A stretch of 64,000 nt of DNA from Dicyema japonicum (GCA_011109175.1 RDEW01000034.1:517556-581555); one strand, 5' to 3'; positions 1 through 15,868 are shown, numbered from the stretch's first letter. Notes: generated from the letters alone by a model not told the origin. Translations and numbers: made by a program.

Positions 1-430
1 ACGTCTCGCAGGTTTATACGAACGTTTTTTAAAAAGAATATAGTGATCACTGGTTGTGTTCGGTATATTCTGACCAGGTTCCCATTTTTATCTTTTCTTA
101 AACTAGTTTTATGTAATGTTGGATGATCAAAATAGTATTCGTAATAAACATGCGATCCAATACAGGTCTCTTCATTCCTCGTTTCACCAACTCTAGAATC
201 CCAGTCACCACCAATGAACCTCAGAAATGATGACGAAAGTTAGTCATATTTCCAAGTAAAACATGAGTAGAGCACATCGAGCTCTTTAGGATCGGCATCA
301 ACCCGGACAGCGGTCTGAGCATAGACATTGACGATAGAGATGACAGAATTAGATTTCGTTCAGAACTTGAGTTGCATGATTGTAATACGACTCGAGACAG
401 CCATAAACGTGTCAAATAGTAAAAGATCTC
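1..430 (-). pseudogene. RTE-like LINE endonuclease fragment
   Basis: Read on the minus strand this gives an APE-type endonuclease core: ISIVNVYAQTAVRVDADP, then FLRFIGGDWDSRVGET and ETCIGSHVYYEY. The GDW-(N/D)-SRVGE block is the catalytic GDFNAKVG motif of RTE-clade endonucleases. An in-frame stop separates the first and second block, so the copy is dead. It runs off the left edge of the window. The family assignment rests on motif resemblance only. Confidence 0.65.
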
Positions 431-447
431 ATCAAATCCAAGATTAT

Positions 448-517
448 AAGCAGCGAGATTCGAACCCGTAGCCTAAGCCATTTAAGCCCGACATCTAACC
501 ACTATGCCACCTTGTTT
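448..517 (-). repeat. tRNA-derived SINE head
   Basis: The reverse complement reads GGTGGCATAGTGGTTAGATG, then GGGTTCGAATCTCGCTGC. These are A-box-like and B-box-like (GGTTCGAATC) internal Pol III promoter elements in tRNA-like spacing. The same head occurs at 22,621 on the plus strand, followed there by a shared body, so this is a SINE head rather than a tRNA gene. No body is recognisable beside this copy. Confidence 0.7.
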
Positions 518-520
518 CAT

Positions 521-912
521 GAAGACAGTAAATACTGACCCATGAATTGATAAATCACGTCCAAGTTGATGTTATTTTGGTAATGAACTTCAAACCACGA
601 ATGTTGAAAGTACTGAGGGAGAAATAGACAACGGGTAATCAAACGCGAAGAAGACAAGATTTCAAAAAAGGTACGTCCATCACCAACCACACCCTTATCC
701 ACGGAAAATATGTCATGCAGACCCAGTGTCTATGTTGAATGGACCTAGTAATTAGTTATTTTAATGGCAGTATAAGTGTTATCAATCACCTAAACAACAG
801 TTGGAAACAGTAGATGCTGGCCTAATACTGAAAAATTAAGTGCCGTTTAATGACTTTAAACACAACGTTTTTGACTAAAAAGGTAATAGATTAACTCGTA
901 TGCCCAGTAACG
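521..912. other. Intergenic, no gene recognised
   Basis: Unique-looking AT-rich sequence. The minus-strand frame at 517-702 has no recognisable motif. It might be further LINE debris belonging to the element at the left edge. Confidence 0.4.
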
Positions 913-1218
913 ATGGCAACAAAAGTGGAGTGTTTATTAGAAATATGAGTGTGCGTAAAATGTGAATTGTTCAAAGACTGTGAAGAAATGGTTTTTAAAC
1001 TACGCAAGCAAACAAGTAGGTTAACTATGAGATTAGAATACCGGATAACTTATCTCAAATGTGATATCAAAAGTTTTGGTGAAGTCTTTGCTAAGATGTC
1101 ACTAGAAGAATATAGGGATGTTAATGAACTCATTAGAGTCAAGTCAGAAGTTAGAAGATTCAATATTGGTATAAAATTGTCACTGATGAAGCTCGATGCT
1201 CATACAGATGAGAAATAA
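913..1218 (+). CDS. Small orphan ORF, Cys/Lys-rich, possible micro-intron
   Basis: From the ATG at 913 the frame reads MATKVE, meets a TGA at 946-948, then continues in the same frame for about 89 codons (CVKCELFKDCEEMVFKLRKQ) to a TAA at 1218. Removing 18 nt beginning with GT and ending with GAG would bridge the stop, but that is shorter than the well-supported introns of this window. The downstream part is rich in Lys, Arg and Glu and looks helical. I do not recognise a family. It could be a real host gene, or a chance ORF between repeats. Confidence 0.35.
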
Positions 1219-2064
1219 AAGAAAAAAGGTTTAAATGCAAGATCGGCAAACATAGACCGACTGTACATTCCAAAGTCTAGGTTAGGTGATGGTCTACGCG
1301 ATGTAGTCAAAATGAGGGAGAGGCCGTTGTTGGGCTTAAATTAGAGTGTGAAACAATAATATCTGAGAGGAAGATGGTATTCTTTACTGTTGAGTAGTCA
1401 AACTAACTAATGTACGTATCCAATCTCTAAATATGACCTTATACAAGAACACCAGGGAAGTACAGTGTCATTTAACGTTTTTTAGGTCGCCTGTTTGGGG
1501 GAAAATGCCTATAACTGTAGCCAACAGACACAACTTTTCCCAATAACATAGTTTGTTTTGTAGTGGCTACGAGTACCGTTCCCAGTAGGAAATTAACTAG
1601 ATTAACAAAAAGTGTTTGACATACAACTTTCTGAGCAACAATTCACTAGACTCTTATTAAATAAACAAAGATTACAATATTATAGGCAACTATCGTAGGT
1701 ACATAATTGTTATATTTCCACACGTGCACTTAAAGCGATTTTTCAGAAGTTTACATCAAAGTTCCAAATTTCACACATCAGGGGCTACTAGGTTATCAGT
1801 TCCGACAACTCTTTATGCACACGATGAGCTTACCTGTAAAGCCTTCTGCAAGCTCACCAATATACAACTTATAAATTTTTTTCATTTCTACTCAGAATAA
1901 CTACATGGTGACTCCACTTGTTGGAATTATGATATAAAGTTAAAGAGCGTCTGGATAACATTAGAACTGCTACTTTGTAAAGCACGAACACCCTAAATAT
2001 ATGCAATTGAGAGACAAATCTGTGATCTCAAAATAAATTTACTAAGTGAATAAATGAAAGTAAA
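1219..2064. other. Intergenic, nothing recognised
   Basis: AT-rich sequence downstream of the formin gene. I see no frame longer than about 40 codons with recognisable motifs, and no repeat shared with the rest of the window. Confidence 0.5.
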
Positions 2065-5657
<3,593 letters not shown>

Positions 5658-5727
5658 AATAAATAACGACCTATTTTCTTTATTATAATATTAATTATGT
5701 TACGAATTAACCGCATGTTTAAGCATG

Positions 5728-8342
5728 CTAATTCCACGAACAGACATAACAGAGAGAATGAGAACATGATGAATGAAAGACATGACCACACATCATAACT
5801 ACTAGAGGACTCTCAATGACAGATTGACTACACTTTGCACATGTAGAGTCAAATGATATATGTATTGGTTTTGTTTGTACTAGTTGTTTAGCATATGTAA
5901 TGTAATCACAAGTGAATATTTGAAGACAACTCTTAAGTATTGACAACTTTAATAAAACCACCAATAACTTGAATGTTCATTTCATTAAAGAGAGTAGACA
6001 AAGATTTGCCAATACAACCAAACTTTATGTGTTTGGGAAGACGACTAACAAGTTTAATACAGTCCACTTTGTCTGAATGTAGTAAAAGTCCATTAATAAA
6101 ATCTATAATAACAGTAAAAATAACCTTCCCTGGTTAGGGACATTTCTAAAAGAGTATTCCATAAATCAGAGTCATTACAGTTTACACAAAAGTCAATAGC
6201 CTTTTCAACACTATTAATAAGTGATAGTGCCTTCTTAGTATTACCAATGCGGGCTTATTTATTATGTATGTATTACCATATAAAAAGGATGAGTGGACAT
6301 TCAGATTGTTATTATCACATATTCTAAGAGCTGTCTCAATGTCATACAATGCCTTTGATTTTAGAAATGGTAACAATGAGTCCAAATCATGTTTAATAAA
6401 CAAATTAATGACAGTAAATGTATGTCCTTCATTAACACATTCTGTCATTAATGTCTTCAAATACTATAATATTAAATAATACATACACATAACAAATATA
6501 ATTCATTATTCTTTATTTTATCAATCACTATACTCTCATCAATATATTTATTTACTAACAAAATACTAGCCTTCTCGGCATTAATATTGAATAGATTATA
6601 TATACAATCACTACTAATACTCTCCATTACTTCAAATATTCTCTCTGATTTACATCTCATACTAATATTATAATATAACCTCATTAAACATGACACTCCC
6701 TTTGATACTTCATTCTCCTTTAAATACAATTCTCCAAGACAACACATCATCACTTGTGATCTGCTTGATTGTCTCTCTAAACATTCACATAACACATCCT
6801 TTGGTAATAAATCCTTTCATTCATATAACACACCAACTGGATTATTCTCACTAACCCATACATAGAAACTAGGAGATTCTTCCGGTAATGTGTGCAATAT
6901 TACTGACATTCTCTCAATTAAAAACTGGGGTCCCACATTCATTCTGAGAATGGAAGCATCCTTTGCTCTATGCTCACTAATCATATTACAATATATAATA
7001 TGTAAAGGCATTCTCATATTGTCCTATTCTCGCATATGATTTGGCAAGGGAGGAAAGTACACGAGGGTCACTCACTGATTTGTCCACAAAACAGGCAATC
7101 TCATTAAGCATAGACATTGGAATTATACGTTCATTCATAGTTGTGACAAACTCCTACAATAATAAGTAAATAAACATCAAATTGATTATTACTGAGGAGT
7201 TGTATCATAATGTCACAGATTTTGTCCTTTGTGAGAAGGAATAGTTGTGATTTGGTCAGAACCAGCATTTCATCATCACTCAGATTGACTAAAATCAGTA
7301 TATAAGCAACAAAGTCCAGTTTTAGTAGAGAATGTGTTATTATTATTAGGCAGTTGTTTTATTTCAAAACTACTTGAATTATCAGAGTATTTGAGGACAG
7401 CCAGGTCAGAGGATTGAGTCAAAATAGTTAGATGCTGCTTGTACACAGTTACCCCACAAATTATGACGTCCTCCATTTTGAAATTAATTTCTAAATAAAG
7501 AGTACAAAATACCTCCACTAGGACTGTCCATGAATGAATAAACCATAATATTATATAACAAACAAACCCACACATTGGATGCCCAACCAACAACAAGTGA
7601 TAGTCCTCTAATATATGTGGTAGTCCATAGTAAATGACATGGACTATTCTCTGTCAAATCAATTCTGAGTATTCTTTGTTTAGATGTAATATTATGTACT
7701 CCAACCTCCTTTAATAATAAGTAAATAATACAGAATTAGTATTCCAAGCAACATAATGCTCAAATGACGATAGTGATAGAATGGCTGAGTTTGCAGAATA
7801 TAGTATTCCTGACTGACTAAACTTGCCAAATATATTATTCTTATAAATAATAATCTCAATTATAATAATATTACTTTGTTTGTTGATATTATAAATCTAG
7901 AATGCACTCTATTATCAAATTGATGATCAATGTCACATGCATTAATCTCTATGGGACTATCCAATGAGTAAATTATGTTAATACGGTCATCAAGTCCAAT
8001 TAGAGTTACCTTAATATTTGCCATTATTACTTTAAATTGAGTTGTCACCAACCCAAACTCATTATTCACTGACATACTATTTATTGGAGTTAAGTACTAA
8101 CATAATTAACAACAAAACCAGTTTATATGTTCTAAAGGGGAATCCATCAAATGTATACAAGTGAACACTACCAACATTAGTGCCAACTATAATTAACTAC
8201 AATATATTCACATTATTACTTTGGAAGAGGCACACAAACAAGTCACCAATTCATCATTCAATCCTAAGGATTCTGTTGACTGCAGTTTTATTGGTTTTGG
8301 CGCCTATATTTTATTATTTTAAATAACTGATAAAATGTCCAT
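5728..8342 (-). CDS. VPS41: VPS41, HOPS complex subunit
   Basis: Subunit of the HOPS tether that drives late endosome/lysosome fusion. The ATG at 8342 opens MDILSAPKPIKLQSTESL; then a WD40-like N-half includes IIVGTNVGSVHLYTFDGFPF and DSPIEINACDI (the VPS41 DCPIKI block). The clathrin-heavy-chain-like solenoid includes EKASILLVNKYIDESIVIDK and LDSLLPFLKSKALYDIETAL. It ends with a RING-H2-like finger: CAKC, CGHVFHSSC, CYVC. Introns placed: 8304-8327 (24 nt), 8197-8219 (23 nt), 8097-8118 (22 nt); a 21-nt one within the block ending near 7990 is likely. Other junctions between about 7860 and 6000 are implied by frame changes but not placed. The C-terminal finger is shortened compared with the animal protein I know, ending soon after the last Cys pair. 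Confidence 0.93.
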
Positions 8343-8419
8343 CACAAAACTAAAATAACAACTTATTAATATATTTAAATATGCATAATTATTTTTAATA
8401 AATTAAGTAACGACGTGTG

Positions 8420-10895
8420 TGTGTAGCGTGACGTTATGTGGTCCACCAATTCAAAAAATTCAAAAGGATTTGGCAACGCCCAGAGGGCTTCTAATGCTTT
8501 CCCGAAAAGGACCATTAGACCATTTCCTCCCGGGGGGTCATTATCAACCCCCCGGTGATGTGCTTCAAAAAAGTCCAAACATTCCCGGAGAAAACCCTCA
8601 GCCCACTGTGGAGAAAGGAAATCTACTGTTCTCCAATTGAACATCAACGGAATTAAAGGCAAGGTCAGGGAACGACTTAGATCAGAAGATCGACGTGGCT
8701 ATGATCCAAGAAACTAAACTTCTCATGAATGATGCCATTATTTCATTCCTTGAATACGAGGCTATCAGGATGGACCGTAAAAAGAGAAGAGGGGGTGGAC
8801 TACTTACTCTATTCAAAAAGAACCTGAAATGCAGAGACATTACTTCGGAAGTGAGGAATCTTGTTGGAAATGACGAGGTTACTTAGGCAATTGGAATCTC
8901 GCTTGGGACAACAAAAGGAAGTCTGTGCCTCGTGAACATCTACTTGCCTCCTCCCGACTCCTGCCCAAAGGACTATGACCCGACTCCACACCTATCAAGA
9001 TTGTCTATCTACGAGGAGATCATCATATGTAAAAATATAGCACCCCTTATGGTTGTCAACCCAACAGGCCGACACGACACGAAGCTATTGTTATTGAAAA
9101 CGGACTCCCTAATCATACTGAATGACCCAGCAAAAAATTCAAGGACCCCACTCAGGGAGACGGATCAGCCTACCTCTCCCGACGTAACACTCTGCTCCAC
9201 ATCATTTTCATCGAAAATTAACTGGTCAGTCTTCTACGAAACAAGAAGCGATCATAACCCGATTGTGATGAAGATCAAGAGAGAAGTCAAATTGAGGAGA
9301 ACTTGGACAGCTTCAAATCGCTAGAAAATGCGATCAAATACTTTACTTGCACAATCCTAGAAGCAAGATCATTGGCTATTTCCAAGCATCATCTAAATTC
9401 CTCTAATGGTCGAGAAATGTCGGCATTGATCAAGAACACAGAAAGTCGGAAGTGCTTTTCTCTTCATGCAGTAAACTGAAGAAGGATTCTAACCCAGTTT
9501 ACTTCTCGGATAAAGACGTGAAGAATGGGCAGCGTTTTAGAAGCACAACGTACTCTGCCGATCCCGACAACAGTTCAGTAGTGTTATTGAAGAACCTTGG
9601 AGATATGGGAGTCGGTTTACAACTAATCAATTAATTGGAATGTAATACAGCTGTTATGGAAGCAAGAAAACAGCCGACCTATTCTGAATCCTGGAAAACC
9701 TAAGGAAGATTCGGCATCATTTAGACCTGTGTCATTGTTATGTTCCGTATCGAAAATCGTGGAAAGGCTTGTGCTTGGGAGAATCAAGGCTTTCTTACCA
9801 GAAAAGGATTTTCAACACGGATTCAAGAGCGATTGTACTACATTAACGTACCAACAGAAATTAACCAACTTCATTAGAGATGGATTTTCAAACGAACCAA
9901 GGCATTTGAAAACAGTCTTATGTTCCATTGATATTAACAAGGCCTTTGATTCTATTTCGAGAAAAATATCATGAAAGAAAATTTTCCAGTCGGAGATCCC
10001 GGGGAGCTTAAACTTTGGATAACCAATTTCTTAAGTGGACGGAGGGGACGATTATGCTTCGGAGGACTGAAATCAGTTTCGCGTTTTCTCCAAACGATGT
10101 CCCCCAACGATCTCCTTTATCTCCCGCTTTATTCAATTTATACCTGGCCAAACTCCCGACACCGGAATCCAATAATGATGTTCTACTATCATATGCGGAC
10201 GACATTGTTTTGGCCTCGCGTGATCGGGATATTCAAAATGCTACAAAAAGATTACAAATTAACCTGGACCGACTCAACGCCTGGGTAATGAAGAACCGAC
10301 TCACGGTAACATTCCAGAAAGTCGATCATGTCTATGTTTACTTCGGACAAAAGGTTGGGGAAGAAGACTGTCACCTTAAAATTGGACAACGATGAAGTCC
10401 CTTTCAGCAAATATCAAAAGATCCTGGGCGTGACACTGGATACGCACTTATGTTTGTCACCACACGTGGCAAACATTGTTCTGAAGTGCGAGAAGAGGAT
10501 CAATGAATTAAAATGTTTATCTGGAATATGGAAGACAGGACCCACCCGGTCTTGATGAATATCTACTAACAATACATTAAACTATGCTTCTCGTGCGCGT
10601 GTGCTTCGTGGGGACCTTCATTATCATGGACGAATACTAAGAAAATCGAGGACATAAAAAAGAAGGCTTTCAGAATCACGGAGCGGTGGACTTGTGGGAG
10701 ACACAGACCCGGACCGACTACTCTAGAGGCCAGCATGCGGGAAGGTGGCCATGCAAATACAGTCAGCCGCCAATACGAATTATGTGGGCACGAGGGGGAG
10801 CACCAGGAAAGGATGAGGATTTTGGTAGAACGCATCGAGATCACGTGATAGTTAGTTTGGTTTTATTGTGGTCTTGGGTGTTAAATAAACTCTAG
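8420..10895 (+). mobile_element. Family 1 LINE (APE endonuclease + RT), decayed
   Basis: In order on the plus strand: a 5' region with GC-rich hairpin-like sequence near 8540; an APE endonuclease starting at VAMIQETKLL (8697) with GGGLLTLF, and ending in YETRSDHNPIVM (the SDH motif, near 9240); RT blocks FRPVSLLCSVSKIVERLVLG, CSIDINKAFDSI, SPALFNLYLAKLP and LLSYADDIVLASRD; and a C-terminal region with ILGVTLDTHL. Frame changes and stops occur about every few hundred bases, so it is not functional. The 3' end is near TTAAATAAACTC at about 10,880. Confidence 0.85.
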
Positions 10896-11501
10896 GTGAG
10901 TGTACTCACATATTAAATTGTGGTTAGCAGTCATGCTCTTGATTAAAAAATTATGAATACAAGCACAACCAGTTGATTTTCACTTTGAGGGTATTAAGTT
11001 ATAGAATTAATTCATGTTAATTGGGTCTTCCATTTAGAATAGTACTTTACTAAGCAGTCGTAAGCAAACTGGGAAACATATATTAAGGTTAAATTATAAT
11101 TTCACCAATACTCTGTTAAATTATTCGATAATGTCAGGATTGACTTTTTGTAAATAAACTAACCATCATGGTTTTCAGTTTCTCGTAACTATTTTCAAAT
11201 GGTTCTTGACACTAAAACAGACAACCATTCACTAAATTAAAGAATTCGCTAAGTCACAGATAAATTTAAACTTAGGAACTTACGTAAATAAATGTAACTG
11301 AATAAACTATCAGTAGATGATGGAGATTGTTTTGAGATGGTGAACGTTGCTTTAATCTCACTTTTATCACAAATAGTTTGTTATAATAAATCGTTTTTAA
11401 TATAAAAATAGTTTGGTCAGATGAGAGAATGTAGTTATTGTGAATTATATTAAATATTAGTTCTTATTAAAATTATAAAAACAATGACGTAATAATATTA
11501 A
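10896..11501. other. Intergenic, AT-rich
   Basis: No coding block or shared repeat recognised. It lies between the 3' end of a LINE and the 3' end of FAM32A, so it may contain only FAM32A 3' flanking sequence. Confidence 0.5.
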
Positions 11502-11870
11502 TCACTTAGTCCAACTAACTTTAGGAATATCATAGTGCTCAGTCATAGAATCAAGGTACTCATTAAAGTCCTTTATTTTCTGTCTGTGAGTTTTAATTTC
11601 AGTTTTACTAATTCTTGCAATGTGCTATAATATATTATAATATTGAACTCGCTCTAATTGGGCTTCCGCAAAACGTTTTTGAGACGCTGTCCTTTGGTCT
11701 ACTTTCTTTAAGGAAGATGAAATCTCATCTGTCAGAATTTTCTTCTTTTGGTACATCATTAACAGGTTTCATAGAACTATTTCAAACTTAATTAAGATTT
11801 TATACCTCTTTTTCTTTGAAGATCCCTTGAATTTAAGTTTTTTACGCTCAACATAATCGTACTCGGACAT
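11502..11870 (-). CDS. FAM32A: FAM32A homologue
   Basis: Small nuclear splicing-associated protein; in human spliceosomes FAM32A sits in the catalytic-stage complex. The ATG at 11870 gives MSEYDYVERKKLKFKGSSKK, matching the N-terminal (V..)KLKLKG block. The C-terminus DFNEYLDSMTEHYDIPKVSW-TK is nearly identical to the family's invariant end, with the stop at 11502-11504. One intron at 11625-11648 (24 nt) is clear. Two more in the middle, about 29 and 19 nt, are needed to join the frames; they give KKILTDEISSSLKKVDQRTA. That region is too short for the ORF search. The gene is isolated among LINE debris, with no partner nearby. Confidence 0.93.
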
Positions 11871-12009
11871 AACACACAAAATCAAAAAGTATTTTTAATA
11901 AAATTAAATAAGTTAATAATATTATTATTTTTAGATATTATAAAAATATTTATTTATTGCCGAGGATCATTGACTCTCAGGTGACATTGAACTTAATACA
12001 GAATACTTG
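11871..12009. promoter_or_regulatory. Likely FAM32A upstream region
   Basis: Only about 140 bp, very AT-rich, separate the FAM32A ATG (minus strand) from a LINE fragment. If FAM32A is expressed, its promoter is in this stretch or inside the LINE. No specific motif is identified. Confidence 0.3.
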
Positions 12010-12960
12010 GAGTCTGTTACGAAACATCCCAAAATTCTTGGAGTCATTTTCGACCAACTACTGACATTCTCGAAACATGTAGAGAAACAATGTACAAAGG
12101 CCTTTCTCAAAATCAACATACTGAAAGCTGTGTTACGCCAAAGCAGAGGCCCTAATCATTATAAAAAATTCATTCTAACCAATTAACTATGCTGGTCTTT
12201 GTTGGTCAACCGCTGCCTCCCTCACTTCTATCGACAAACAACAAAAAGTCCCAAATATCTCGCTCAGAGCAACTACTGGATGTCTTAGATCAACCCCTAT
12301 TGATCATCTTCACTGGGAATCAAAGATTCTTATAATTGGATACCATTTGGAAATGAGAGCTGTACAGTTCATCTCTCAAGCGCAAACCAAAAGAAGAATT
12401 ATTATGACAACCAGTGACCTATCTGGAATGCTATCATCCATCCCTTCCAGCCCCAATGACCGGAGTTGTCTGAAACTGATGCACGATATTGTTTACAAGA
12501 ACCATCCGAAGACTCAATGATAATAAAATCCTACGCCGGCCCTCTCCTCCAATATATCATCAGAATCTTCTCTTTTAAGGGACATCTGGGTAAACCTGGC
12601 TCGTCTAAGATGTGGGAACATCCCCTCTCTACCGACGTACGATGTCCACTGTTCATTTTGCAACCTCTAATAGTTGACAACAAATCACCTCATCTCTTGG
12701 ACGAATGTCGTGAAGATCGAGTTTAGCTCGAAAAAAGCCTCCAGAATAAAGGAACGCTGGATTCCTGGAGAGTTCCAGCCACTAATGCCTCTTGAAGCCT
12801 TAATACGAATGAATCATGGAACGCGCCGTCGTGACTGCGAAAGTCCAGTCATTCGACCGATACGTGCTTTTGTGGGGTCGAAGGAGGAGCATTGGGCCAA
12901 GATGAGGTCTCTGCTAGAGCGTGCTGGAATCAGGTAATTAGTTAGTTTGTGTAACCGTGG
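12010..12960 (+). mobile_element. Family 1 LINE, C-terminal fragment
   Basis: This copy begins in the RT thumb region (HPKILGVIFDQLLTFSKHVE) and continues with FISQAQTKRRIIM, then a zinc-knuckle-like end, CSFC followed by TTNHLISW, and finally ALIRMNHGTRRRD. It is followed by the family 3' signature TAATTAGTTAG and then GGTCTC. Stops in all frames show it is a 5'-truncated dead copy. Confidence 0.75.
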
Positions 12961-13194
12961 TCTCTAGTGTTACTATTATTACCTACTTGAATGTCATGAA
13001 TTAGCACAACGTTCTTCTACAATGCCGGGACTGACCATCTATAGAAGCGACCTGTATCTGCTGCGTCCTATTTAATAGCTGCTGGTTTCCTACAAGTTAG
13101 TGAGAACGGGTTACTTAAATAACTAACCAAATGGTGATAAAAAACCAAGACTTATACACAGCCTGTAAATCGAAACACTGGATAAAATTATTAA

Positions 13195-13475
13195 GACCCA
13201 ATGGAAATTATTTTGGCACATATTAAGGAAGAATCATGCCGTATCTGCTTACGATGTAATGTAATCATACTTTTTCTGCTCAGGGGCTTTCAGAGGGAAA
13301 TCAAGAGCAACTTAGCTATCAATAATGAAAATCGATCTAAAATGATGTTAGAAGACGTTGATGATTTAGGCAGCCTCCGAAAAATTGCAATATCGGAAAG
13401 AGCGTGGAGGTGTCTAACAGACGGGATCATCCGGGGGTGGAACAAGCGACGGGAAGGGTATAACTTTCACATTGC
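13195..13475 (+). mobile_element. RTE-like LINE C-terminal fragment
   Basis: An open frame contains DLGSLRKIAISERAWRCLTD, which fits the conserved C-terminal block of RTE-like elements (a Leu-rich stretch, then a R..W..L motif). Nothing upstream or downstream belongs to the same element with certainty. Confidence 0.45.
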
Positions 13476-13654
13476 GAATGTGTATTATATTAATAAATTA
13501 GCTAAATGAGCACAGACTTACAAGGTGACGCCTTACTAGCGAAAACAGGCATTCTGTAATCCTCTTCTCATTGGATTAATTTCAACTCATGTTTTATTAT
13601 TATTATTAATTTTTTTTAAATAATAACAATTTATTGAAGAATAAAACCAAATAG

Positions 13655-14995
13655 TTAAAGGCTACTGGCTGCTCTCAGGATTGAGAGCGCATTTCCCCTT
13701 ACGATCTGTAAGGAGATGCGCTCAATGAGCCAGCCCTTCTCTCTGACATCTTTCCTCCTTTTAGCGACAAACGATCCAATTTTGTTGAGCAGGGCTAACG
13801 ACCAGCTTCCTATGACTCCTGAAGTTTCGACTGCGACTGGTTCAAATGTGTACTGCTCGCCGAGGCATGTGTACTTCTTTGCTTTAAGTATTTCTGCTTT
13901 CTCTGCATCTGAGCCTGGATTTGTCGCACTCATTGCAATATTGGAAGGGGAGAAGCTATCTACGCAGGTGGCATCCCAGGCAAGGTACTTCCCAGCATCC
14001 CACGGGAACAGAGTCGCTCCATCCGGCCTTCTGTTTGCCGTGGCAAGTCCTAGGGGCTCCATCTGGACAGGGAATCCGGCAGCTTCTAGTCCCCACGCAA
14101 TAACCTTGTTGATTGGACTATGTTTCAGGCTCTTTCCAGCGCTCCTTCGCCAGGAAAGTGCGTGGAGTCCTTTCGCGTCGACTATTTCTCCACATCTACA
14201 GCGATGGATTGCGAAAACATCGATTCCGAGGCGGACGCAAACCCCAATCCTCGTGGAGTCATCGTCCAGAAAAGTTTCGAGTGAAATGCACGGGAATGCT
14301 TTGAGCCATGCACCACTTACGTTTGTTGATGCGGTAGCCAGACAAGCCAGACGATGCTGGTCGAGTTGTGGTTTTAGCTCATCGATGGTCCTCGAACATG
14401 ATGATTGACTTGACATTCCGTTCCTTCAGTTCGGTCGGATGTGATCCGAGGACAAGAGGTGCAAAGCAGAGAAGGCGCATCCAAGCTTCTTGGGTGTTGT
14501 CACTGACTGCTTTGGTGATTAGTTTTGAGAGACACGTGGCAGCTGCTAGGCGCACCGACTTTGGGATTCTGAGTGGGATAACCCTCTCTGATACAAGCCG
14601 GCGCAGGCGGAGTAAACATTCGTCCGTGTTAGATAGGTCCAGGACTGAACCAGAGAGCGGTTCATTTTGCCTTGTGGGTTCCCAAGGCATGTTGGGCATG
14701 ACCAACTTGAGAGACACTGAGCAGTCCGTCTTGTCAGCTTGTTGCACCCAAGGTGTCCAAAATTTGGGCAACGGGAACATTGGATACTATATTTCCTCTT
14801 GTTTGCCTCTCCACAGATAATGCAGGGGATAGACGTGCGAGAAATAAGCTCTTTGGGTTTCGGTGTTGGTTTCGGATCCTTTTCCATTGTCATGTTCAAT
14901 CCAAAAAGTAGAACGGCCAATACACCACAACACCACAAAAAATCGATATTTATGATTAACCCCGGATACACCGAGAAAGAAGTTAAAGTAAACAA
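13655..14995 (-). mobile_element. PHD/RLE element with internal RT deletion
   Basis: The minus strand shows a PHD-like finger (CIICGEANKRKYSIQCSRC, then WSCPTC) at about 14,860-14,720 and the RIPKSVRLAAATCLSKL block at 14,560-14,510. The frame then passes directly to the C-terminal region at about 14,400, without any RT. The 253-codon C-terminal ORF (13655-14416) is intact: SGAWLKAFP, RIGVCVRLG, a CRCG..H motif, RPDGATLFPWDAGKYLAWDA and IVRGNALSI. The final Cys of the CCHC motif is Trp (ALSW). RT is present in the copy starting at 63,030, so this is a deletion derivative. The RPD..D spacing resembles the PD-(D/E)XK core of restriction-like endonucleases (inference). Confidence 0.8.
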
Positions 14996-14999
14996 CTAA

Positions 15000-15300
15000 T
15001 TAAATGTATCCAGTTTCCACTTCTACAGAAACAGAGTCCATCCGGAATCAACATAAAGGGTAAAAGACGTCCATAGTTGCAGTTGTGGAAACCCCTCCAG
15101 TGGAGTGGGGGAGAGCAAATGATCCTTTTTCGTGCCGGCCTGGCACTGAGCGCCACCTAGAAAGGTGGATCACATGACGCCACTCTAATAGGATGAAAGC
15201 GGAGGAACAGACGAACAAAACTGAAACTTCAACCAATTAGCCACGAAGCACCACATGGCGCCACGCGGATATTTAATGACTCTGTTAGTGACTTCCTGAT
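15000..15300. other. Probable 5' UTR of the PHD/RLE element
   Basis: On the minus strand this lies just upstream of the PHD-coding start and contains a GC-rich block around 15,140 (GCGCTCAGTGCCAGGCCGGC in reverse complement). The block is unlike the AT-rich surroundings and can fold on itself. Assignment to the element is inference, since no second copy of this part is in the window. Confidence 0.35.
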
Positions 15301-15535
15301 TTTTAGCCTACTTGTGTAAGAATGAGGGTGAAATAACGATTAATCACAATGTACTTGTATAATTTAGCATTTGTTGGATAAATTGCGATTGATGGTTGAG
15401 ATACAATCAACGTTGCTTCCAAGAAATTTTTGAGTCATCCGGTTTTCCATATGTCTCGAGAAAGTAATGAGCTAATATGATTTTCAGGATGTTTAACGTA
15501 ATATAAATAATTTTGTTGTTTTGTGTGTTGGTTTG

Positions 15536-15778
15536 ATGCAATACCTTTTATATTTAGTAAATAGGACTATGAAAACCTTAGCTGGGAATATATCAAGTGG
15601 TCAGGATGTCCTGTATTTCTTACATTACCACATTGGTTTTTCGGTTATCCCTGTCAGTGAGGACAATACCATTAGTATATGGGAATGTAATTTAATTTTT
15701 GTTAACAGACTGTTTGTTGCCACGTACAGCTTGAAGAGTGGTTCAAAAATGGAAAACCACGTGGAACTCCATTTATAA
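15536..15778 (+). CDS. Unrecognised ORF
   Basis: An ATG at 15,536 opens about 80 codons (MQYLLYLVNRTMKTLAGNIS) to a TAA at 15,778. I recognise no domain and no micro-intron signal joins it to another exon. It may be spurious. Confidence 0.2.
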   Translation: MQYLLYLVNRTMKTLAGNISSGQDVLYFLHYHIGFSVIPVSEDNTISIWECNLIFVNRLFVATYSLKSGSKMENHVELHL

Positions 15779-15792
15779 CTTCGATTTTATTT

Positions 15793-15868
15793 TATAACAA
15801 ATCACTAGTCCATATCTTTCGCGTAGGATTTTATAGCAAATCACTCGTCCATATCTTTCTCTTAGGAT
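15793..15868. repeat. 38-bp tandem duplication
   Basis: Two adjacent units, AACAAATCACTAGTCCATAT and AGCAAATCACTCGTCCATAT, each followed by CTTTC and GTAGGAT or CTTAGGAT, differ at only a few positions. It directly follows the unrecognised ORF. No function is implied. Confidence 0.75.

Noticed and set aside
8375-8662. Minus-strand 95-codon ORF
   Set aside because: Antisense to the 5' region of the LINE at 8.4 kb.
13716-14408. 230-codon plus-strand ORF
   Set aside because: Antisense to the RLE-domain ORF, which has clear family motifs; the plus frame has none.
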